Counted from the stretch's first letter, positions 18,221 through 27,020 are shown. The stretch: 44,265 nucleotides of DNA from Clostridia bacterium (GCA_026418275.1 JAOABQ010000009.1:1-44265); one strand, 5' to 3'. Made by a program: numbers and translations. The notes: generated by a model from the sequence alone, not told the origin.

Positions 18221-19294
18221 CTATTGAATTTTAACAATTCCGCTTGCAGGAACGATTTGTATCCAGGTTTGCCCCGGGTTTAATTTGATCTCGCTTCCAT
18301 TCTCGTCAACATACCGGGTCGCTTCACTTCGTGCATCTTTGGTCCATTTAATTTTAACAGCATTTCCGTTTGTAATGAGCCACCCTGTACCGCTTCCTAT
18401 ATTATAAAGATCCTGGCGGTCATAAGTGTCTCCTTTAATCCTGGAATTCTTAACATTTTGTATAATGATATTTTTTGCCTCAATCTGGCTTCCCGTCATT
18501 CTTTCCATGTGAGGCGAACCTTTCCTGGTTCTTTTATACATTTTTGTTTCCGGATTATAAGTATACCCACATTTATAGGCACTGGAATAAATCATCTCAA
18601 TTGATATGGCTTTCTTTCCGTTTGTTAAATCCGAATCACTTACATTATAGGTAAAAACATGTTTCTTTTTGCTTTCGGTTCTGTATTTAACTTTATTCAC
18701 ATATTCCTTAACCTTTGCCATGGATGTGTAGGAATCCTGCCAATTCCCCCTATCCTTTGTAATATCCCAGAAAACTTCTCCGCCATTTGCAACTCCATTT
18801 AAGTTGTTGATCCCAAGCTTCTTGATATCCGCCATTGCTCGTGGGCTCCAGCCATAATGAATATAAATCGCATCATGTTCCAAAACATAATCAAGATAAT
18901 AGTGCCTCGAACTTCGGACCGGGCCGATCATTTCCGGATCTGTCCCCCAAAAAACAGGCATAATCCTTGACTCTCCGCCTTCTACAATAATTTCATATAC
19001 TACCTGCGCTTTGTTTAAGCCTCCCTGTGGAAGGGGTCTTGTCCCCTCGTTATCAACCATGGCAGCGTAGGGACGGATGCCTTCTATGGGAAGCACGAAT
19101 CCACTGCTATAGGAATTCACAGGGACAGGTGTGGGTGTCGCTGCACCTGCTGTCGGGCTTGACGTGAAATGATCCTGATTGGCATTGACTGGAACAGGAG
19201 AGCCGGAATTTCCTTTTTTACCTCCACTGCCGCAAGATACAATTGCAGCACTCATGAATACCGTTATCAGAAATAAAAGACATTTCTTATACAC
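18221..19294 (-). CDS. DUF3048 (YerB-like) lipoprotein
   Basis: The 357-residue product has a lipoprotein signal with lipobox IVSC, then a Ser/Pro/Thr-rich linker (about 25-62), then a DUF3048 region including RPYAAMVDNEGTRPLPQGGL, VYEIIVEGGESRIMPVFWG and IGPVRSSRHYYLDYVLEHDA. The C-terminal part (GSGTGWLITNGNAVKIKW ... LNPGQTWIQIVPASG) is the companion DUF3048 C-terminal domain. B. subtilis YerB is the best known member; the family's function is not established. The start is GTG 19294 with GAGGGG about 9 nt upstream. It is predicted to be anchored on the outer face of the membrane and is monocistronic. Confidence 0.9.
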   Translation of the reverse strand: MYKKCLLFLITVFMSAAIVSCGSGGKKGNSGSPVPVNANQDHFTSSPTAGAATPTPVPVNSYSSGFVLPIEGIRPYAAMVDNEGTRPLPQGGLNKAQVVYEIIVEGGESRIMPVFWGTDPEMIGPVRSSRHYYLDYVLEHDAIYIHYGWSPRAMADIKKLGINNLNGVANGGEVFWDITKDRGNWQDSYTSMAKVKEYVNKVKYRTESKKKHVFTYNVSDSDLTNGKKAISIEMIYSSAYKCGYTYNPETKMYKRTRKGSPHMERMTGSQIEAKNIIIQNVKNSRIKGDTYDRQDLYNIGSGTGWLITNGNAVKIKWTKDARSEATRYVDENGSEIKLNPGQTWIQIVPASGIVKIQ

Positions 19295-19494
19295 ATTATC
19301 ATCCCCTCACAAAATTTTACCACTTATAAAAGGAATTATGCCCATAAGCCAAAGGCATAAACCTCTTTTCCTCATATGTATCAAAAGAGCTTATGCTTAT
19401 ATTTCTCTTCATTGCTTTAAAAATCCTCTTTTTTTCGAATACGCTCCCAAACCACAACTTTAACTTATGATCAGCCCATCTCCCTATAAACGCG

Positions 19495-19530
19495 CAAAAC
19501 CGGCATATTTTAAAACATGCCGGTTTTATC
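19495..19530 (-). terminator. terminator after the DUF1292 gene
   Basis: AAAACCGGCAT and ATGCCGGTTTT (19497-19507 and 19517-19527) form an 11-bp stem about 20 nt past the DUF1292 stop codon. The T run on the minus strand is only four long. Confidence 0.7.
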
Positions 19531-19550
19531 TCTTAAGTAAGAAGTATTAA

Positions 19551-19841
19551 TTAATCAAAGTCGTATTCCTGCTCCATCCTTGATTTGAATTCTTCAAAAA
19601 CCAGATTCAGTTCCTGGTCATCTTCTACATTGATAAAGGAATCTTCTCCCCCATCACCATGTTCTACTTTAAGTATGACTACCTCATCCACATCTTCTTC
19701 AATTTCTTCTTCATCCTGTCCCACCGGCAGCAAAACAACATACTCATTATTGTTCATCTCTATTGTATCAAGGTGTTCGAATTCTACCTCTTCACCATCC
19801 TCATCAACTAAAACAACCACATCATCTCTTTCTTCAGTCAT
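19551..19841 (-). CDS. DUF1292 (YrzB-like) protein
   Basis: The 96-residue, very acidic product contains VVLVDEDGEEVEFEHLDTI, NEYVVLLPV and EVVILKV, matching the small DUF1292/YrzB family. Its function is unknown. In Bacillota it is almost always encoded just after ruvX and ireB, as here on the minus strand, though a 408-bp gap separates it from ruvX. It has a good ribosome binding site (GGAGG before the ATG). Confidence 0.9.
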   Translation of the reverse strand: MTEERDDVVVLVDEDGEEVEFEHLDTIEMNNNEYVVLLPVGQDEEEIEEDVDEVVILKVEHGDGGEDSFINVEDDQELNLVFEEFKSRMEQEYDFD

Positions 19842-20249
19842 ACGGATACCTCCTTATATTTTATAAATATTTATTATACCACATGGTTTTTAAATTTCCT
19901 AGCATTTCCTCATTTATAGGAAAATATAGAGTATCGTAGGATTTTAAATCTTTCGGTACACATTAAATACTTAGTCAAACCGCGCCCCGGGTGAATATGA
20001 TGGATTTATCACAACTTCTGTAGACTTCGCACTACTTTTTTAATAAATATGTTAAACGAAACTAATCCTATGATTTGTATAAACATAATTTTTTATACAT
20101 ATTTCATAGAGATAACGAACTGTAAAGCAAAATTTCGATTTCTGACACCTAAGTAAACCAAGTATTTCATCTCTCGAATTTTACTATGTTTACACTTCGT
20201 TATCTATACATGCAAACAAAATGAAACAACTACCAAAATACCTTATGAT
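19842..20249. other. 408-bp gap between ruvX and the DUF1292 gene, with a long inverted repeat
   Basis: No gene was found. An imperfect inverted repeat has a left arm at 20106-20126 and a right arm at 20189-20207 (AGATAACGAAC / CTTCGTTATCT core, about 18 of 21 pairing), with further partial pairing inside (AAATTTCGA / TCGAATTTT). The roughly 100-nt structure lacks a T run, so it is not an ordinary terminator. It may be a small mobile-element remnant or a structured leader of the DUF1292 transcript. Confidence 0.45.
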
Positions 20250-20663
20250 TTATTTTGCGCTGTCCAAATATCCTTGCAGTATATAAACAGCAGCAATTTG
20301 GTCAACCAAACCTTTTTTTTTCGATGTTTTAATTCCTAGCTCATGCATCGTTCTGTTTGCAGCTACTGTGGTCAAACGTTCATCCCATTTTATTACCTGT
20401 ACATTGACTGTATCTGTTAATAATTTTATAAACGCGTCGGTTTTTTCTCCTCTTTCACCAATGGTTCCATTCATATTCCTAGGAAATCCGATCACTACCT
20501 TTTCAATCCCATGCTCCTTAATGAGTTGGTTAACTCTATCCACCGCATGATCTAAATTACCTTTTAAGTGAATGGTCTCAAGTCCTTGAGCAGTCCATCC
20601 GAAAGGATCGCTTAAAGCAATTCCGATCCTGCTGTCACCATAATCTATACCTAATACTCTCAT
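20250..20663 (-). CDS. ruvX: Holliday junction resolvase-like pre-16S rRNA nuclease RuvX/YqgF
   Basis: The 137-residue RNase H-fold protein has the family's hallmark strands: RVLGIDYGDSRIGIALSDP (catalytic D7), VIGFPRNMNGTIG and KWDERLTTVAA. RuvX (YqgF/YrrK) is implicated in 5' processing of 16S rRNA and was earlier proposed as a Holliday junction resolvase. GGAGGAG precedes the ATG, 18 nt after the aldo/keto reductase stop, so the two are likely cotranscribed. The neighbourhood with ireB and DUF1292 is the conserved Bacillota one. Confidence 0.96.
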   Translation of the reverse strand: MRVLGIDYGDSRIGIALSDPFGWTAQGLETIHLKGNLDHAVDRVNQLIKEHGIEKVVIGFPRNMNGTIGERGEKTDAFIKLLTDTVNVQVIKWDERLTTVAANRTMHELGIKTSKKKGLVDQIAAVYILQGYLDSAK

Positions 20664-20681
20664 TCATCTCCTCCGTTACGA

Positions 20682-21629
20682 TTAACATACTTTGATTGCA
20701 AATAAAGGGCAGGCACTTGCACAGTAACTGCATAAAACACACTTTTTCCCATCAACTACCGCTTTGCTGTCAATAATCTCAAGCGCTCCCTGTTTACATC
20801 TTGTAAGACACTTGCCACATCCCTCACACCAGCCATCAATGTGAAGAGTTCTTTCACGCTGCCCTAAAAGTTCTTCGACTTCCCCGGGAACTTCCTCCCC
20901 ATTAAAGACGCTCACATTCATGATCACTTCTTCAATGGATTGCATACCTAGCGCGATAGAATGTATGAAAGGCAGGCCCAGCACAAATTCCATAGATTCA
21001 TGATACGATTTTAGAAGATTTCCTCCACCAAGGGGCTTCATGCTGTAAATGCCCTTCCCCCCGTTGTAAGCACCTTTAACAGCATCCAGCATTTCCTCAA
21101 TAGAACCGTCTCCAATCCCTATTCCTGCTTTATTAACAATAGGATGGATAATTTCTACCTCCGGCAGTTCATTACATGCATGAACTACTTCAATATTGTG
21201 CGTCGAAACACCGAACGCTTTGATGATTCCCTTTTGCTTTGCTTCCATAAAATACTCGGCAGCTTCCCAGTGTCCCTTTAAAGTAAGCCTGCTTTCCTGC
21301 TCATGAAGTAAAAAGATATCCACCACATCGATATCCATTTCCCTTCGCGCCTTTTCCAGGCTTTCCCTCGCCCCTTCCCTGGTATAAGCATATGTTTTGG
21401 ATGCGATCACAGGCTTCGTTTCAGCAATTTTAATCGCTTCCCTGATATGGGCATAAGTACCATATAACTCTGCAGTATCAATAAAATTGACCCCGAGTTC
21501 CAAAGCTTTTAAAATTACCTTAGCCCCCTCAAGAGGCGCCAGGTTTGCTTGCAAAGGTCCTATAATGAGCCCTCCAAAACAGAGCTTTGAAACTTCAATT
21601 CCGGTATTTCCAAGTTTTATATATTCCAT
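20682..21629 (-). CDS. aldo/keto reductase with C-terminal 2[4Fe-4S] ferredoxin domain
   Basis: The 315-residue product has an AKR barrel with the catalytic tetrad D51, Y56, K78 and H109 (FIDTAELYG, VIASKT, FLLHE). It is followed by a ferredoxin module with CEGCGKCLTRC and CVLCSYCASACP, eight cysteines for two clusters. Such fusions are common in anaerobes and are usually annotated as predicted oxidoreductases; the substrate is unknown. It interrupts the otherwise standard ireB-ruvX pair. The terminator at 21672-21701 separates it from ireB, while only 18 nt separate it from ruvX. Confidence 0.93.
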   Translation of the reverse strand: MEYIKLGNTGIEVSKLCFGGLIIGPLQANLAPLEGAKVILKALELGVNFIDTAELYGTYAHIREAIKIAETKPVIASKTYAYTREGARESLEKARREMDIDVVDIFLLHEQESRLTLKGHWEAAEYFMEAKQKGIIKAFGVSTHNIEVVHACNELPEVEIIHPIVNKAGIGIGDGSIEEMLDAVKGAYNGGKGIYSMKPLGGGNLLKSYHESMEFVLGLPFIHSIALGMQSIEEVIMNVSVFNGEEVPGEVEELLGQRERTLHIDGWCEGCGKCLTRCKQGALEIIDSKAVVDGKKCVLCSYCASACPLFAIKVC

Positions 21630-21671
21630 AAATTGATCCTTTTATACATAACCATGTTTAACTTCTCCAAA

Positions 21672-21701
21672 ATTAAAACCCCGTATGTTTTAGATACGGG
21701 G
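21672..21701 (-). terminator. terminator after ireB
   Basis: CCCCGTAT pairs with ATACGGGG across a 7-nt loop, with TTTTAATTTT following on the minus strand, 10 nt past the ireB stop. Confidence 0.85.
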
Positions 21702-21711
21702 CAATCTTTCC

Positions 21712-21969
21712 TTATTTTGATTCATCGTTTAGATATGCTCTAACCAATTCTTCCAAAAGTTCATCCCGCTCCAATCTTCGGATAATACTTCTGGCGTTTT
21801 GGTGATTAGTTATGTATGTGGGATCACCAGAAAGAATATACCCAACAATCTGGCTGATGGGATTATAACCCTTTTCTTTCAAAGCCTGATATACAGAAAG
21901 AATTATTTCCCTTGCTTCATTCACTTTTTCCTTTTCTACTTTAAACATCATCGTTTCATTATTTACCAT
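21712..21969 (-). CDS. ireB: IreB family regulatory phosphoprotein
   Basis: The 85-residue product ([20 protein letters not shown] ... [19 protein letters not shown] ... [13 protein letters not shown]) matches the IreB/DUF965 family (YrzL in B. subtilis). In Enterococcus, IreB is a substrate of the PASTA kinase IreK and influences cephalosporin resistance. The TM residues near the N-terminus (ETMMF) match the phosphorylated region of the family. The start is ATG 21969 with GAGGAG 9 nt upstream; a longer frame to 22017 would exceed the family length. Its own promoter is at 22036-22064. Its kinase would be the housekeeping PASTA kinase, not encoded here. Confidence 0.93.
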   Translation of the reverse strand: MVNNETMMFKVEKEKVNEAREIILSVYQALKEKGYNPISQIVGYILSGDPTYITNHQNARSIIRRLERDELLEELVRAYLNDESK

Positions 21970-22035
21970 AGCCACCCACTCCTCTAACCCGAAAATGAAC
22001 TTCTGATGATAATACAATCTGCACTTCAGGTCTTA

Positions 22036-22064
22036 AATATACTATAAAATGATCATCAAGCCAA
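22036..22064 (-). promoter_or_regulatory. candidate sigma-A promoter of ireB
   Basis: On the minus strand TTGGCT (22064-22059) and TATATT (22041-22036) are 17 nt apart, about 65 nt upstream of the ireB start. Confidence 0.55.
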
Positions 22065-22186
22065 AAATATATAAGCCGTCATCCATTATAAATAATTTGT
22101 CCATATATATATAGTAATACAATGGGATAATTTATGCAATACCTGAAAAATATACCCGGTCTATGAACACCTTGCCAAGGAGAACC

Positions 22187-23497
22187 TTACACCTCTTCTA
22201 CCGTTTCCCCAATGACTGCATCCTCAAACAATTTACATAACTTTACTTCTACAATATTGCCTATCAAACCGGGAACACCTTTACATAAAACCCGGATATA
22301 ATTAGGGGTAAGCCCTTCGTAAAATCCATCCATCGACTTTACTTCCTGTTCAAATAAAACAGGAAGCTTTTTACTGATAAACCACTCATTAAAGCTTCTC
22401 ACATTCATTTGGGACAAAGCGATAAGACGGCTGCTTCTTTCCTCCTTAATCTGGCTCGGAACCTGATCCTTAAAGCCTGCTGCAGGGGTTCCCTTTCTTG
22501 GGGAGTATTTAAAAACATGCATTTTGGCAAATCGGATTTCTTCAAGAAATTTAAAGGTCGTTTCAAACTCCGCCTCCGTCTCCCCCGGAAAACCTACCAT
22601 TACATCCGTAGTAACCGCCGCATCAGGGATGCTTTGCCGGATAAGTTCTACCGCACTTTTATATTCACTTGCAGTGTACCTTCGATTCATCCTTTTCAGT
22701 GTCTCATCACACCCACTTTGCAAGGAAATATGGAAATGGGGGCAAAGTTTAGGAAGACTTGAAGCAGCTTGTACAAATTCTTCGGTAACTGTGGTCGGCT
22801 CTATAGACCCTAAGCGGATCCTTTCAATGCCCTTGATCTCATGAACCCTACCAACTATATCCATAAGAGAAATATTCTTTAAATCCTTACCGTAAGACGC
22901 AAGATGGATACCTGTAAGTACGACTTCCTTAAATCCCTCCTCCGCCAACTTTCTCACAGCATCCAGTACACTCTCCGGTTGCCTGCTCCGAATGGGCCCC
23001 CTAGCGTAAGGAATGATACAATATGCACAGTATTGGCTGCAGCCTTCCTGTATCTTCAAAAATGCACGGGTATGCTCTTTATATGTATCGATATTGAGTT
23101 CTTCAAATGTCCTGGCCTTCATAATATCATCAACAAAGCTGAGCTGGTTATTCTCCTTTTCAAACTTATGAATGTACTCCATCACTTTATCACGGTCTTT
23201 TGTACCGATTATTAAATCTACCCCGGGTATTTTACTTACCTCACCAGGCTCAGTCTGGGCATAACAGCCGGTTACAACAACCACTGAATACTCATTTTGT
23301 TTTTTCGCTTTCCTGATAATTTGCCTGGATTTCCGGTCACTCATACTTGTAACCGTACATGTATTGATCACATATACATCTGCTTTTTCCTCAAAGTCAA
23401 TAATCTCAAAGCCCTCTTTTTTAAAAAGTCCCATCAAGGCCTCTGTCTCATATTGATTCACTTTGCACCCAAGGGTGTAAAATGCAGCTTTTTTCAT
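22187..23497 (-). CDS. mtaB: tRNA (N6-L-threonylcarbamoyladenosine(37)-C2)-methylthiotransferase MtaB
   Basis: The 436-residue radical-SAM methylthiotransferase converts t6A37 to ms2t6A in ANN-decoding tRNAs. The N-terminal UPF0004 domain carries three cluster cysteines, C11 (TLGCKVNQYE), C47 (INTCTV) and C78 (TGCYAQ). The radical-SAM motif CSQYCAYC has C153, C157 and C160. A C-terminal TRAM-like domain ends with LIGNIVEVKL. The TLGCKVNQYETEA start is the MtaB-type signature rather than MiaB or RimO. The ATG has GGGAGG 5 nt upstream. It is divergent from the HPr-like gene; no clear terminator was seen downstream. Confidence 0.95.
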   Translation of the reverse strand: MKKAAFYTLGCKVNQYETEALMGLFKKEGFEIIDFEEKADVYVINTCTVTSMSDRKSRQIIRKAKKQNEYSVVVVTGCYAQTEPGEVSKIPGVDLIIGTKDRDKVMEYIHKFEKENNQLSFVDDIMKARTFEELNIDTYKEHTRAFLKIQEGCSQYCAYCIIPYARGPIRSRQPESVLDAVRKLAEEGFKEVVLTGIHLASYGKDLKNISLMDIVGRVHEIKGIERIRLGSIEPTTVTEEFVQAASSLPKLCPHFHISLQSGCDETLKRMNRRYTASEYKSAVELIRQSIPDAAVTTDVMVGFPGETEAEFETTFKFLEEIRFAKMHVFKYSPRKGTPAAGFKDQVPSQIKEERSSRLIALSQMNVRSFNEWFISKKLPVLFEQEVKSMDGFYEGLTPNYIRVLCKGVPGLIGNIVEVKLCKLFEDAVIGETVEEV

Positions 23498-23687
23498 TGA
23501 ATCCTCCCAATTTATATCTAAAACCGTCCTTATTCCTTAATACATATGAAACTATAAAACTTCACTAAACTATACACATTTTGATATGAAAATTTGTATA
23601 TTATGTACAACACGGGACAAAGTCCTGCCGCTACTATGTTTGATTACTTAATTATAAAGTATTTAATTAGTTTTAACAATATCGTAA

Positions 23688-23716
23688 TTGACTTATACCC
23701 ATAAACAGGATAATAT
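23688..23716 (+). promoter_or_regulatory. sigma-A promoter of the HPr-like gene
   Basis: TTGACT (23688-23693) and TAATAT (23711-23716) are separated by exactly 17 nt. Transcription would give a leader of about 65 nt before the ATG at 23791, which has AAGGGGG upstream. Confidence 0.7.
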
Positions 23717-23790
23717 AAAATGTAGTATAAATAATCCAGTCTGGTCATAGAATCTGTATGGATAAATAATAAAAAAGGGGGCATTGATAT

Positions 23791-24018
23791 ATGAAAACAT
23801 TCAATATTTCATTAAAGTCAATCAATGAAGTAAAGGATTTTGTGAACACTGTCAACAAATACGACTTTGATGTTGATTTAACATCTGGCCGTTACGTGGT
23901 TGATGCAAAGTCAATCATGGGTATCTTCAGCTTGGATTTAAGCAAACCCATTAAGGTTGAAGTTCACGTTGACGACTGTGGTGCATTCTGCGAAGAAATC
24001 AAAAATTTTGTTGTGTAG
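23791..24018 (+). CDS. HPr-like protein lacking the phospho-histidine
   Basis: The 75-residue product aligns with PTS HPr through NKYDFDVDL and DAKSIMGIFSLDLSKPIKVEV, the latter covering the HPr Ser46 region (here S41 in KSIMG). The active-site loop, GIHARPA in HPr, is shortened by about three residues and reads KSINEV, so neither His15 nor Arg17 is present. Transfer of phosphate between EI and EIIA is therefore not expected. Like B. subtilis Crh, which keeps Ser46 but lacks His15, it could act only through Ser phosphorylation and CcpA-type regulation, or have another role. It is a single-gene unit with a strong promoter, divergent from mtaB. Confidence 0.88.
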   Translation: MKTFNISLKSINEVKDFVNTVNKYDFDVDLTSGRYVVDAKSIMGIFSLDLSKPIKVEVHVDDCGAFCEEIKNFVV

Positions 24019-24103
24019 ATATAATAAATTATGCTAACAAAAATCAAACGCGCATGAAGTACGTTTGATTTCTGCTGATTGCTCCGCAACACTATTCATA
24101 ATC

Positions 24104-24134
24104 GCCCTTGGGGTTAACCCAGGGGCTTTGTTTA
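24104..24134 (+). terminator. terminator after the HPr-like gene
   Basis: GCCCTTGGG pairs with CCCAGGGGC across a short GTTAA loop, with the tail TTTGTTTAT. A further inverted repeat, AAATCAAACG / CGTTTGATTT (24041-24071), lies closer to the gene but has no T run. Confidence 0.65.
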
Positions 24135-24225
24135 TACCTTGGCTTTTATTCGGATTAATATGCTCTAAAAGTCTCTATGCAAATATTCCTTTCTCCCAAT
24201 AAGCCTGGCTAACAGAACAAATTAA

Positions 24226-24271
24226 TTTAATATCGTGAAAATTTAATGTATCCTTGCAAAATCATTTTCAC
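24226..24271 (+). repeat. 46-nt dispersed intergenic repeat, copy 2
   Basis: It matches 8977-9022 at 42 of 46 positions. The inverted repeat here is one pair longer (CGTGAAAAT / ATTTTCACG). It lies between the convergent HPr-like and DUF523 genes. Confidence 0.7.
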
Positions 24272-24307
24272 GAGCTATTTAGGTCAAATAGACTTCAAGA
24301 ACTACGA

Positions 24308-24751
24308 TCAAATATCACGCTCTGTTACGACTTCAATTCCTTTTCGCTTTAACAACTCTGCCGTAACACCGTTGCCGTCTATTAAATTACCCGAAAAACT
24401 CCCGTCATATATCTTCCCAAAGCCGCAGGAAGGGCTTTTGGACTTCATAATGGCTTTCTTTGCCCCTACCGTCTCTGCAATTTTTAAAACCTCATAAGCC
24501 CCTCTGATAAACCCTTCTGCAACATCTTCTCCCGTTTTCCTAATTACTTTGCATATTCCATCCAGTACTTCCGCACCCGTACCTCCTGAAATTTCGGTCG
24601 TTAGCCTGGGAGTACCAAAGCCCCCAAGCTGCTCAGGACAGACAGGTATTGCCTTTCCTTGTGCCACAAGCTTTCTCACATATTCATTTACATTATTGCC
24701 TCCATTATATTTACAGTTAACCCCAGCCAGGCATGCACTCACAATGATCAT
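24308..24751 (-). CDS. DUF523 protein
   Basis: The 147-residue product has the conserved cysteine pattern of DUF523: VSACLAGVNCKYNG near the N-terminus, IPVCPEQLGGFGTPR, and KSKSPSCGFG. The cysteines suggest a metal or iron-sulfur site, but the family has no established function. It starts 13 nt after rnr ends and is presumably the last gene of the HD-rnr-DUF523 unit. GAGGAAGA precedes the ATG. Confidence 0.9.
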   Translation of the reverse strand: MIIVSACLAGVNCKYNGGNNVNEYVRKLVAQGKAIPVCPEQLGGFGTPRLTTEISGGTGAEVLDGICKVIRKTGEDVAEGFIRGAYEVLKIAETVGAKKAIMKSKSPSCGFGKIYDGSFSGNLIDGNGVTAELLKRKGIEVVTERDI

Positions 24752-24764
24752 TGATTATCTTCCT

Positions 24765-27020
24765 CTACTTTTTCTTACTCTTTCTCTTGCCCATTATGTG
24801 CTTTCGTGTTTTTTCATCTATTTTACTCTTCCTCTTTTTTCGTTTTCCCTCTTCTGCGGCCTCTAGCCCTTGTTTTTCTGCCGCACCTTCCTCACCTTCC
24901 TCATTTTCAATCAAAATGAAATCAATTTGCCTGGAAGCAATATCAGCCCTTGTAAGCTGTACGGTCACCTCATCCCCAATATGGAAAACCTTTCGTGTCC
25001 TTTCCCCCACAAGACAATACTGCTTTTCATTAAAAATGTAATAATCATCTTCCATGCTGCTCATCCGGACTAAACCTTCAATGGTATTATCAAGCTCTAC
25101 AAACATTCCAAAGGATGTCACATTCGAAATGATTCCCCTGAATACTTCTCCTTCATGAGCTTTCATAAACTCAACCTTTTTAAGGTCTTCCGTTTCTCTT
25201 TCCGCTTCTTCAGCACCCCGTTCCCGGTCCGAACACTGTCTTGCGATATCCGGCAGATGTTCAATCAAGTATTGCTCCCTTTTTTCATTCATTTTGCCTT
25301 TTAGGTATTCCTTCATGATCCTATGAATAATAAGATCCGGGTATCTGCGGATGGGGGATGTAAAATGGGAATAAAATTTGGCCGCGAGACCAAAGTGCCA
25401 GTCATGGTGACTGCTGTATTTGGCTTTTTGCAGTGAGCGAAGCATGACAGTGCTGATGATCCTTTCTTCCCTTGTGCCTTTGACCTTTGCCAATAGATCC
25501 TGCAGTGCTCTTGGATGCACTTTATTCACACCCTTTAAATGATACCCCAGGTTGTGTACAAACTGTGCGAAATTCTCGATTTTGTCGATGTCAGGGTCTT
25601 CATGGATCCTATAAACAAAAGGCACATTCGCCCAGTAGAAATGCTCCGCCACAGTCTCATTACAAGCAAGCATAAATTCCTCGATAATTTTATTGGCTAT
25701 GGTAATCACATACCGTCTAACCTCGACGGGCTTTCCCTTCTCATCCAAAATAATTTTGGCTTCCTCAAAATCAAAATCAATGGCTCCTCTTGAAACCCTT
25801 TTTTTCTTCAATATGCGCGCAAGCTCTTCCATCATTTTGAAGTCATCGATTAATAAGTGATATCTCTTTATAAGCTCTTCATCCTGTTCGGCCAAAATCT
25901 TATATACATTGGTATAAGTCATCCGCTCATCAATGTTAATCACACTGTCAAAGATCTCATGAGAAACCACTCTACCTGCTGGGTCGATATCCATCATCAC
26001 AGTAAAGGCCAATCGGTCTACTTGAGGATTCAAGCTGCAGATACCATTGGACAGCACTTTGGGCAGCATGGGTATAACCCTGTCCACCAGGTAGACACTG
26101 GTTCCCCGTTTTAATGCTTCCTGATCAAGGGGAGTACCTTCCTTGACATAATGGCTTACATCCGCAATATGAACGCCAAGCCTATAGTTTCCATTAGGCA
26201 GCTTTTCAATCGATACGGCATCATCTAAATCCTTTGCATCCTCGCCATCAATGGTAACCATACGGAGGTTCCTCAAATCACGCCGGCCTTTTGTCATTTC
26301 CTCGGTTACTATACTGGGTATGGCCTCCGCCTGCTTGATTACCTCTTCCGGAAATTCTTCACTCAAGTTATACGACTTTATAATAGAGACAATATCCGTA
26401 CCCGGTTCATTCTTATCCCCAATAATTTCAACAATCTTCCCCTCTGCATTTCTTCTTTTTTCAGGCCATATAAGGATTTCAGCAATTACCTTTTGCCCTG
26501 GCTTGGCACCATTAAACTCATCCTTTGGAATAAAAATGTCTCCTGAAAGCCTTTTATCATCTGGGATGACAAAGCCAAAATACCTGCTGCTGTCAAAGGT
26601 ACCTACAATCTTTTCATTGGCCCTTTTGATAATGCGGATGACTTCCCCTTCCGCTCTTTTTTTATCTCCTGCAGCGGTTTTATTGATTCTTGCAACAACC
26701 CTGTCGTTATGCATCGCTCCATTCAAACTGTCCGCCGGGATAAAAATATCCGGTGCATCCTCATCGGGAACAACAAAGCCAAAGCCCCGTTCATTGCCCT
26801 GAAGCCTTCCGACAGCAAGGTTCATCCTATCGGGAACGCCATACCGGTCCCGTTTGGTTTTAAAAATCTTGCCTTCTGCCTCAAGTTCTTCAATAACTTT
26901 CTTGAATAATTCCGCATCCTCCTTCGGAACATCCAACACGCTCATCAGTTCATTAAAAAGAAGAGGCTTATAGGCAGCCTCCCTCATAAACCCTAATATT
27001 CTTTCTTTTCTATCTTCCAT
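24765..27020 (-). CDS. rnr: ribonuclease R
   Basis: The 751-residue 3'-5' exoribonuclease has an N-terminal winged-helix segment (about 1-60), cold-shock OB domains (about 70-220, with GRLQGNERGFGFVVPDE), the RNB catalytic domain with acidic cluster GEDAKDLDDAVS (about 260-267), an S1 domain (about 620-705, VFRGIISNVTSFGMFVELD) and a very basic tail (KRKKRKS ... KRKSKKK). It degrades structured RNA and takes part in RNA quality control. The ATG has AAAGGAG 16 nt upstream, unusually far; no better in-frame start was found. In many Bacillota secG-rnr-smpB are adjacent; here an HD gene lies between secG and rnr, and DUF523 follows rnr. Confidence 0.97.
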   Translation of the reverse strand: MEDRKERILGFMREAAYKPLLFNELMSVLDVPKEDAELFKKVIEELEAEGKIFKTKRDRYGVPDRMNLAVGRLQGNERGFGFVVPDEDAPDIFIPADSLNGAMHNDRVVARINKTAAGDKKRAEGEVIRIIKRANEKIVGTFDSSRYFGFVIPDDKRLSGDIFIPKDEFNGAKPGQKVIAEILIWPEKRRNAEGKIVEIIGDKNEPGTDIVSIIKSYNLSEEFPEEVIKQAEAIPSIVTEEMTKGRRDLRNLRMVTIDGEDAKDLDDAVSIEKLPNGNYRLGVHIADVSHYVKEGTPLDQEALKRGTSVYLVDRVIPMLPKVLSNGICSLNPQVDRLAFTVMMDIDPAGRVVSHEIFDSVINIDERMTYTNVYKILAEQDEELIKRYHLLIDDFKMMEELARILKKKRVSRGAIDFDFEEAKIILDEKGKPVEVRRYVITIANKIIEEFMLACNETVAEHFYWANVPFVYRIHEDPDIDKIENFAQFVHNLGYHLKGVNKVHPRALQDLLAKVKGTREERIISTVMLRSLQKAKYSSHHDWHFGLAAKFYSHFTSPIRRYPDLIIHRIMKEYLKGKMNEKREQYLIEHLPDIARQCSDRERGAEEAERETEDLKKVEFMKAHEGEVFRGIISNVTSFGMFVELDNTIEGLVRMSSMEDDYYIFNEKQYCLVGERTRKVFHIGDEVTVQLTRADIASRQIDFILIENEEGEEGAAEKQGLEAAEEGKRKKRKSKIDEKTRKHIMGKRKSKKK

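Noticed and set aside
24041..24071. Inverted repeat AAATCAAACG / CGTTTGATTT as terminator of the HPr-like gene
   Set aside because: No T run follows; the stronger candidate is at 24104-24134.
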